This document shows, piece after piece, positions 6,001-10,626 of a DNA stretch of 10,626 bases. The stretch spans positions 1-10,626 of the forward strand of contig JAHEME010000057.1 of NCBI GenBank assembly GCA_024643825.1, written 5' to 3'. Below the pieces are notes generated by a model. It ran no database searches. It was not told the DNA's origin and worked only from the letters and a program-made list of their open reading frames with translations. Position 1 is the first letter of the stretch. Every line of letters starts with the position of its first letter. The position numbers were made by a program, and so were the translations under genes. The DNA is from Chloroflexota bacterium (GTDB lineage: Bacteria; Chloroflexota; Anaerolineae; Aggregatilineales; UBA3940).

Positions 6001-8377
6001 TGCGATCCTGCGGTCGAAGACCTTTCCTCCATTTGATCCGTGGTTTGAAGGCGGAACCATCAATTACTACTATTTTGGGTTTGTCTTCGTTGGGCTTCCG
6101 ATCAAGATGCTGGGCATTCCGCCTTCGCTGGGCTACAACATCATCCTGCCAACCTTATTTGCGATTACGGGCATGGGAGCCTTTTCCGCAGCCTACAATC
6201 TGCTGGCAAACCCGGTTCAAGAAAGCCAGCCGGCTACTATCGGCACAGATACTCCCGGCGTTTTGAATACACTCCAGCTATGGCCGAATCTCACGCCAGA
6301 TCAGCTATCACAGGCATTGAGGCGCAGTGTTGGCACGCTGATATCGAGCACGAAACGACGAGCATATTTAGCAGGCATAGCCGCGCTGCTGCTTGCCGTG
6401 GTACTGGGCAATCTTGACGAGATTCGCACGATGGCATGGGGACTTGCCGAACTCGGATCAGGGACTCCAGCCTTTACCAGCACCCTTCTGCCAGACGCTG
6501 GCGATATGCTGAAGGGCGCATCCATGACACTGGCGCAAGACCAGAGCCCGCCCGTAGGGCTGGGAGAGTGGTATTGGAACGCCACGCGCGTGATCCCCGT
6601 CCCTATCAATGAAAACAATGTGCCGACAGAGAGCGGCCCTATCACAGAGTTCCCATTCTTTACATTTCTATACGCCGATCTGCACGCCCACATGATCGCT
6701 CTTCCGCTGACACTGTTAGCCATCGTGTGGGCCATCGCGCAAATCCGAGGCGCATCTGCGGGTGCAGAATCCGAGCGAGGTGTGGGATGGTGGCTTGCCA
6801 CCCTGATCACCGGTGCGTTGATTATTGGGGCACTTCGCCCAACCAATACATGGGATCTACCTACGTACCTGGCGATTGGAGCGGGCGCTTTAGCATTGGC
6901 CCATGTAGCCAGACGTTCCGATGCGGCAGCATTGCCTGCGCTGGGAATCGGGACACTAGTCGGGGGCGTATTTGCTGCGGCGACCTACCTTCTCAACATT
7001 CCTAAAGGGCCTGCGATCTCTCCACCTGGTTCGGCTCTGCTGCTCCTTACAATGGGAGCTTTTGTGGTAGGCTTCTTCATAGGATTTGCCTTTGGCACGC
7101 AAATTCTAAAGCCTCATTCTCAGGTCTCACATGAGGATCGGTCCGCTTTATCAGCGGAGGGCCGAAGCTGGACCACCCTATTCGGAATTATTCTCCAGGT
7201 CGGAATTCTGGCGGTACTGACAGAGATTCTGTATTGGCCGTATATTCAGAGCTACAAACTCGCGTACACCAGTGTGATCCCGTGGACAGGCTCCAAGACC
7301 CCATTGTGGGCATACCTCGACGTTCTGGGACTATTCCTATTCATCATCGTGAGTTGGCTTCTCTGGGAAACCTATAGCTGGATCACCGCTGCAAGAACCT
7401 CTGGCAAGCGGTTGAACCGCCGCCTGATTCTTCCTAGCATTCTCGCGGGCGGCCTCTTGGTCGGGATAATCTTTCTGGCGCAATCAAAGGGCTATGATGT
7501 AGCCCTTGTAGCACTACCTATGCTTATCTGGTCGCTAGTGCTGTTTATGCGACCTGATCAACTCATCGAAAAACGCACGGCACTATTCCTTATTTCAGCG
7601 GCCCTCAGCCTGACACTGGCTGTCGAACTCCTCGTATTAGTAGGGGACATCAGCCGCATGAACACTGTTTTCAAATTCTACGTTCAGGTCTGGGTGATGC
7701 TGGCAATTTCAGCGGGAGCCGCGTTAGGTTGGCTATGGCCTGAGATTCAACAACTAAGAACGTGGAAGCGTTTGCCCTGGAATCTGACCCTTGGGGTGCT
7801 GGTCTTTCTTGCCAGCCTCTATCCTCTGCTGGCGACACGGGCTAAAGTAGCAGATCGCTGGGCTCCTGATGCGCCTCATACGCTCGATGGCATGACTTAC
7901 ATGCTATATGCACAACGATACGAGAATGGTCAGGTGTTCTCCTTGAAGGCAGACTATGAGGCTCTTCGCTGGCTGCAAGAAAATATCCCCGATCAACCTG
8001 TGATTCTGGAAGCCCAAACCGTTGAGTATCAATGGGGCAGCCGAGTCAGCGTATATACGGGACTTCCCACTGTGTTGGGATGGAACTGGCATCAAAGGCA
8101 GCAGCGTGCTACAGGCACAGAGGAGGTATGGACACGCGCATCTGCAATACAGGAAGCATACAACACCACTGACGTTGACCGTGCATTGAGCGTTCTACGC
8201 ACATACAATGTTGATCTGATTATCGTCGGTGACATGGAACGTGCTTACTACAATGCGGAGGGGCTGAACAAATTTGATGCGATGGCGCGCAATGGGATTC
8301 TCAAAATAATCTATGAACGGGATGGAACGCGGATTTATCAGGTTCTTCATGACGGGAAGACAGGAAACTCTTCATGA
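3065..8377 (+). CDS. Giant fusion membrane protein: PMT_2-type GT-C glycosyltransferase joined to a YYY (DUF2298 / Chlor_Arch_YYY) module
   Basis: The protein has 1770 residues in two membrane modules. Module 1 (about 15-470) begins with one helix (15-34) and a first outer loop H-L-H-P-D-E-R-F (45-52), the classic acidic motif of PMT/ArnT enzymes (D49, E50), followed by some ten further hydrophobic segments. Residues 470-840 are soluble and by topology outside. They hold a beta-rich, low-charge stretch (about 500-680) and a conserved-looking part with I-S-S-N-R-F-Y-G (696-703), L-F-S-G-E-L-G-F (722-729) and V-Y-D-H-P-R-V-L-I-F (757-766). Module 2 (841-1770) has the YYY family features: E-K-P-M-D (970-974), Y-Y-Y-F-G (1001-1005), E-F-P-F-F (1195-1199), D-L-H-A-H (1205-1209), N-T-W-D-L-P (1261-1266), N-T-V-F-K-F-Y (1533-1539) and T-G-L-P-T-V-L-G-W (1665-1673). 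I infer two glycosyl-transfer or related sites per chain. The function of the YYY part is not established. A seven-G run (4455-4461) does not disturb the frame. Confidence 0.85.
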   Translation: MQMSSQTDSSGQEPGLILTILVLAAILFAAAALRFVGQDWDQGYHLHPDERFLSMVTGAVKSPDSPAQYFDTENSPLNPNNVGFGFFVYGDFPITLVRYIAEWFNKTDYYSNYLAGRTISALADLLTIVFTYLIGQRLFGKRAGLLAAALYAGAAFAIQQSHFFTVDTITNLFVAASLYFASRTLSSHSWLDYPLFGIALGLAMASKVSIFPLAVILILALGLRVWISLTSVDSSSDEAESGIWQIVRSREFLQTVAGLAIAGVFTILIFRVGQPYAFLPPNSSLPYDTDRAKASMNLVGKIGNPFGFRLNPVWLQQMEEVRRQVSGYSDIPPNHQWGKRLPIVFPWVNMVREGLGWPLGLWVWFAFAWAIWEIAHNHSKSIPLMLPLVWVALYFTWQGIGWVKTMRYFLPVYPSLMVLGGWALVTLQDRVQDFLALRGAPRWHLTARVATAITVLVVGSSFLWGGAVSRIYTRPVTRIAASQWMLESIASDVTLQFDATSDRRTFEVGLINNWPPTIPEDQVDPAQPPVYVTYVSPGLLQTYPFRITFDGTITGLRLNHVVAQDHTDTFKSLRVGISSSPDGSGLLAEATLIEAFSPDDDPRGAAYDVSFPPVELRASTTYYLILEPDAASALILNGSGVAVEGAWDDPVPYSMDPYNVWGAQYQGYEFEMAWEDVPDKRARMQYILDRTDYIAISSNRFYGSLTRNPQRFPLSVAYYRALFSGELGFDLVEDFTSRPNIGPLQFNDDNAEEAWTVYDHPRVLIFRKSDHYSPEQTAEVLNSVDVDHAVRVIAKDAQGQPIDLQPPHLVDTSGASQINLDLAAPPSSDIPAPGFYRTVQPAAVIIWWCLIALMGWISFPILYSLFPGLPDRGYGVSRIFGMLVTSWAAWLLASIHWLDWSAWSGAVSLGGIALVSALILRSHGNEIRKWLRDNRSHVIFVESVLLVLFGVFLLIRLSNPDLWHPSYGGEKPMDFAYFNAILRSKTFPPFDPWFEGGTINYYYFGFVFVGLPIKMLGIPPSLGYNIILPTLFAITGMGAFSAAYNLLANPVQESQPATIGTDTPGVLNTLQLWPNLTPDQLSQALRRSVGTLISSTKRRAYLAGIAALLLAVVLGNLDEIRTMAWGLAELGSGTPAFTSTLLPDAGDMLKGASMTLAQDQSPPVGLGEWYWNATRVIPVPINENNVPTESGPITEFPFFTFLYADLHAHMIALPLTLLAIVWAIAQIRGASAGAESERGVGWWLATLITGALIIGALRPTNTWDLPTYLAIGAGALALAHVARRSDAAALPALGIGTLVGGVFAAATYLLNIPKGPAISPPGSALLLLTMGAFVVGFFIGFAFGTQILKPHSQVSHEDRSALSAEGRSWTTLFGIILQVGILAVLTEILYWPYIQSYKLAYTSVIPWTGSKTPLWAYLDVLGLFLFIIVSWLLWETYSWITAARTSGKRLNRRLILPSILAGGLLVGIIFLAQSKGYDVALVALPMLIWSLVLFMRPDQLIEKRTALFLISAALSLTLAVELLVLVGDISRMNTVFKFYVQVWVMLAISAGAALGWLWPEIQQLRTWKRLPWNLTLGVLVFLASLYPLLATRAKVADRWAPDAPHTLDGMTYMLYAQRYENGQVFSLKADYEALRWLQENIPDQPVILEAQTVEYQWGSRVSVYTGLPTVLGWNWHQRQQRATGTEEVWTRASAIQEAYNTTDVDRALSVLRTYNVDLIIVGDMERAYYNAEGLNKFDAMARNGILKIIYERDGTRIYQVLHDGKTGNSS
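4560..5104 (+). other. Beta-sandwich-like insert in the extracytoplasmic domain of the fusion protein
   Basis: These bases encode residues about 500-680. The stretch separates A-S-Q-W-M-L-E-S-I-A (481-490), which looks like the start of the usual soluble C-terminal domain of a GT39-type enzyme, from Y-I-L-D-R-T-D-Y-I-A-I-S-S-N-R (686-700), which looks like its continuation. The insert reads as alternating beta strands, for example F-R-I-T-F-D-G-T-I-T-G-L-R-L (545-558), S-L-R-V-G-I-S-S-S-P-D-G-S-G (572-585) and V-E-L-R-A-S-T-T-Y-Y-L-I-L (614-626). That pattern is common in jelly-roll, carbohydrate-binding-like or adhesion domains. The assignment rests on pattern only. Confidence 0.4.
8362..8377 (+). 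promoter_or_regulatory. Ribosome binding site and ATGA overlap coupling the two YYY genes
   Basis: AGGAAA (8362-8367) stands 6 bases before ATG 8374. The start codon overlaps the upstream stop TGA (8375-8377) as ATGA, a standard arrangement for translational coupling. It implies that the fusion protein and the stand-alone YYY protein are made from one transcript, perhaps in a fixed ratio. Confidence 0.75.
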
Positions 8378-10626
8378 TTGACCTCGTCGGCTGGTATCTG
8401 GCAATTACTTTGCTTGGCCTGGCAGCCTGGCCGATTCTATTTTTCCTCCTGCCAGAACTCCCGGATCGGGGGTACACATTCAGCCGCGCCGCCGGGCTGC
8501 TTTTCACGGGGTACGTCTATTGGCTGCTGGGGAGTCTGGGGTTTCTAGCAAACTCAGTTGGTGGGGTCATCTTTAGTTTGCTTCTTGTGACAGGCATATC
8601 TCTGTGGGCCTACCGCACTCATGAGAACGACGAAAGCCTCAGTAGGTGGATTGGCAGCCATATTTCTGTGGTTGCTGTTGCAGAAACCCTATTTCTGCTT
8701 GCCTTTATTGGATGGGCTATTTTCCGCGCCTACAACCCCGACATTGCTGGCACAGAGAAACCGATGGAACTCACGTTTCTGAATGGGATTCGTACTAGCC
8801 CAAAGTTCCCTCCGCAAGACCCGTGGCTATCTGGCTATGCGATTAGCTACTACTACTTTGGCTATGTGCTGATCGCTATCCTTGCTGACATCACTGGTAC
8901 AGCCAGCAGTGTCGCGTTCAATCTTGGCATCGCTATGATATTTGCACTGACCCTGCTTGGTAGTTACGGGATTATCTACAATCTCGTGGTGGGTTGGCGA
9001 TCAAACCGTCATGCTGCACAACCAGACCAACTATCCGCAAGTGCCTTTAGCTCCCTCGTTGGGCCAATCTTCGTTGGCATCATTGGGAATTTCGCAGGTT
9101 TTCTCGAGATGCTTCGCGCGATCAAGCTGCCCTTTATTGGGCAGAACTTCTGGTCATGGATTGATCTGGAGGACCTGGTCGATCCTATCTCTGTCCGGCT
9201 GTGGCCCCCTGATACCTGGCGCTTCTGGTGGTGGTGGCGCGCCTCCCGCGTGATTCGTGATCGGGATATTGCGGGTACAGCCATCGGTCTGCAACCCATC
9301 GACGAATTCCCATTCTTCAGCTTTTTGCTTGGCGATATGCATCCACATGTGTTGGATCTCCCGTTTGTGTTGCTCGCGCTGGTACTGGCGTTCAATGCGT
9401 TGAGGCAACGCGAGCCACTTACGCGGCATCAGTTAGTGCTCTATACAATTTGTTTTGGAGCACTTGCCTTTCTTAACACATGGGATCTTCCGATCTACCT
9501 TTTCATTCTTATCGGGGCGCTTTCTCTTCATGCAATTCGGCAAAGGCAAGTATTCGAGATCGGCGATCTGGGCAGGCCAATCTTGACGGGACTTGGAATC
9601 CTTGGGGCGGGGATTATCGCCTACCTACCCTGGTATATCAGTTTTCGCTCACAGGCTGGCGGCATCTTACCAAATGCCATTTTCGCGACACGTCTGCATC
9701 AATTCACCATCATGTTTGGCCTGTTTCTGATCATCATCTTATGGTTTGTGATCAGCCGAGGCATTCGGCATTCTCGCCACATGAACTGGTCACTTGCTGT
9801 GATCCTGAGCATTTCTCTATTGTTGATCCTTGTTTTGATCGTCGTTGTAATTGGTGCAGCAGTTCTCCGTTTAGATCCAGGAGTACGCGCCTTTGTCGCT
9901 TCCAGTATCGATCCCTCCTACGTGGGAAGGCCTGACCCTGAAATCAGCTCGGCTCTGCCAACGCTTGTGAGGGAGATCGTTAGCTATAGACTCACGCATC
10001 CTCTAACACCACTCATTCTCCTATTCGTTATTATGATTACCCTGGCGGCCCTGCTGCCGCGCGTACCTACCGCCGGAGAAGCTGGCAAAGCAGAGATCAA
10101 TCCGACAATTGGATTTGCCATGCTCCTGATTCTCACAGGTGCGCTGCTCACGCTAGGCCCGGAATTCGTATACCTCCGCGATGTCTTTGGGCAGCGGCTC
10201 AACACGGTATTCAAGTTTTATTATGGTGCGTGGATTCTGTGGGCGGTAGCCTCGGCATTTGCCGTTCACGAGATCATTTCCAAAGCCAAGCCGATAGCGC
10301 GAGGGATCTTTATTGTTCTGCTAACGCTCCTTATGGGAGGAGCACTGGTCTACCCGGCATTTGCTATCCCTGCAAAAGCCAATGGGTTTGTTGAAACCAA
10401 GGAACTCCCTACCCTTGACGGTATCGACTACATTCGCCGCAGCTACCCCGACGATTACAATGGCATTCAGTGGCTGCACCAAAATGCTCTCCCTACTCAG
10501 ATTGTGCTTGAGGCTGTTGGGGCACAGTACTCCTATTACGGACGTGTTTCCATGTCTACGGGGCTGCCAACCGTCATAGGGTGGCCGGGGCATGAGCGAC
10601 AATGGCGCGGAGACACCTATGCTGAG
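8374..10626 (+). CDS. Stand-alone YYY family membrane protein (DUF2298 / Chlor_Arch_YYY), 3' end beyond window
   Basis: There are 751 codons without a stop to the window edge, in a strongly hydrophobic protein. It begins directly at the first helix of the YYY module, aligning with residue about 841 of the upstream fusion protein: P-E-L-P-D-R-G-Y-T-F-S-R (27-38) matches P-G-L-P-D-R-G-Y-G-V-S-R there. Other shared landmarks are E-K-P-M-E (128-132), F-P-P-Q-D-P-W (145-151), S-Y-Y-Y-F-G (158-163), G-N (198-199), E-F-P-F-F (311-315), D-M-H-P-H (321-325), N-T-W-D-L-P (368-373), L-N-T-V-F-K-F-Y (609-616) and T-G-L-P-T-V-I-G-W (729-737). Four tryptophans in a row (285-288) mark the segment before S-R-V-I. 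By comparison with the upstream copy, roughly 90-100 residues are missing, more if the protein carries a C-terminal extension such as TPRs, which some members have. Biochemical function is unknown; a GT-C-like sugar transferase role is an inference from topology and neighbours. Confidence 0.85.
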   Translation, partial: MIDLVGWYLAITLLGLAAWPILFFLLPELPDRGYTFSRAAGLLFTGYVYWLLGSLGFLANSVGGVIFSLLLVTGISLWAYRTHENDESLSRWIGSHISVVAVAETLFLLAFIGWAIFRAYNPDIAGTEKPMELTFLNGIRTSPKFPPQDPWLSGYAISYYYFGYVLIAILADITGTASSVAFNLGIAMIFALTLLGSYGIIYNLVVGWRSNRHAAQPDQLSASAFSSLVGPIFVGIIGNFAGFLEMLRAIKLPFIGQNFWSWIDLEDLVDPISVRLWPPDTWRFWWWWRASRVIRDRDIAGTAIGLQPIDEFPFFSFLLGDMHPHVLDLPFVLLALVLAFNALRQREPLTRHQLVLYTICFGALAFLNTWDLPIYLFILIGALSLHAIRQRQVFEIGDLGRPILTGLGILGAGIIAYLPWYISFRSQAGGILPNAIFATRLHQFTIMFGLFLIIILWFVISRGIRHSRHMNWSLAVILSISLLLILVLIVVVIGAAVLRLDPGVRAFVASSIDPSYVGRPDPEISSALPTLVREIVSYRLTHPLTPLILLFVIMITLAALLPRVPTAGEAGKAEINPTIGFAMLLILTGALLTLGPEFVYLRDVFGQRLNTVFKFYYGAWILWAVASAFAVHEIISKAKPIARGIFIVLLTLLMGGALVYPAFAIPAKANGFVETKELPTLDGIDYIRRSYPDDYNGIQWLHQNALPTQIVLEAVGAQYSYYGRVSMSTGLPTVIGWPGHERQWRGDTYAE

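Overview
The window is a fragment of a bacterial chromosome, most likely from a member of the Chloroflexota (Anaerolineae-like). This placement is inferred from the protein families present: GT-C glycosyltransferases with an S-D-H-x-x-E-K first loop, and 'YYY' integral membrane proteins (Pfam DUF2298 / TIGR Chlor_Arch_YYY), a family known mainly from Chloroflexi and Archaea. Base composition looks like the low fifties in percent G+C, estimated by eye. The sequence does not identify a species.

All genes lie on the plus strand and are tightly packed. (1) 2-607 is the 3' two thirds or so of a class I SAM-dependent methyltransferase; its start is upstream of the window. (2) 622-2958, 14 bases later, encodes a 778-residue polytopic glycosyltransferase of the ArnT/PMT_2 (GT39/GT83-like) type. 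It has about four extra N-terminal membrane helices. (3) 2959-3064 is the only real intergenic gap. It holds an inverted repeat with a -10-like hexamer in its loop, and a good ribosome binding site. (4) 3065-8377 encodes a 1770-residue protein that joins an N-terminal PMT_2-type module, a large extracytoplasmic domain and a complete C-terminal YYY module. (5) 8374-10626 overlaps it by ATGA and encodes a stand-alone YYY protein, cut off by the window end after 751 codons. I see no RNA genes, mobile elements or CRISPR arrays.

Taken together this looks like part of an envelope glycoconjugate locus. Membrane-embedded GT-C enzymes would transfer sugars from polyprenyl-phosphate donors on the outer face of the cytoplasmic membrane, and a methyltransferase could cap or modify the product or its precursor. 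The substrates cannot be read from the sequence. The most notable point is architectural: two membrane modules that usually exist as separate proteins are fused in one giant polypeptide, followed at once by a translationally coupled paralogue of its second half. The two YYY copies share a set of motifs (E-K-P-M-D/E, Y-Y-Y-F-G, G-N, E-F-P-F-F with D-x-H-x-H, N-T-W-D-L-P, N-T-V-F-K-F-Y, T-G-L-P-T-V-x-G-W) that outline a putative, still undefined active site.
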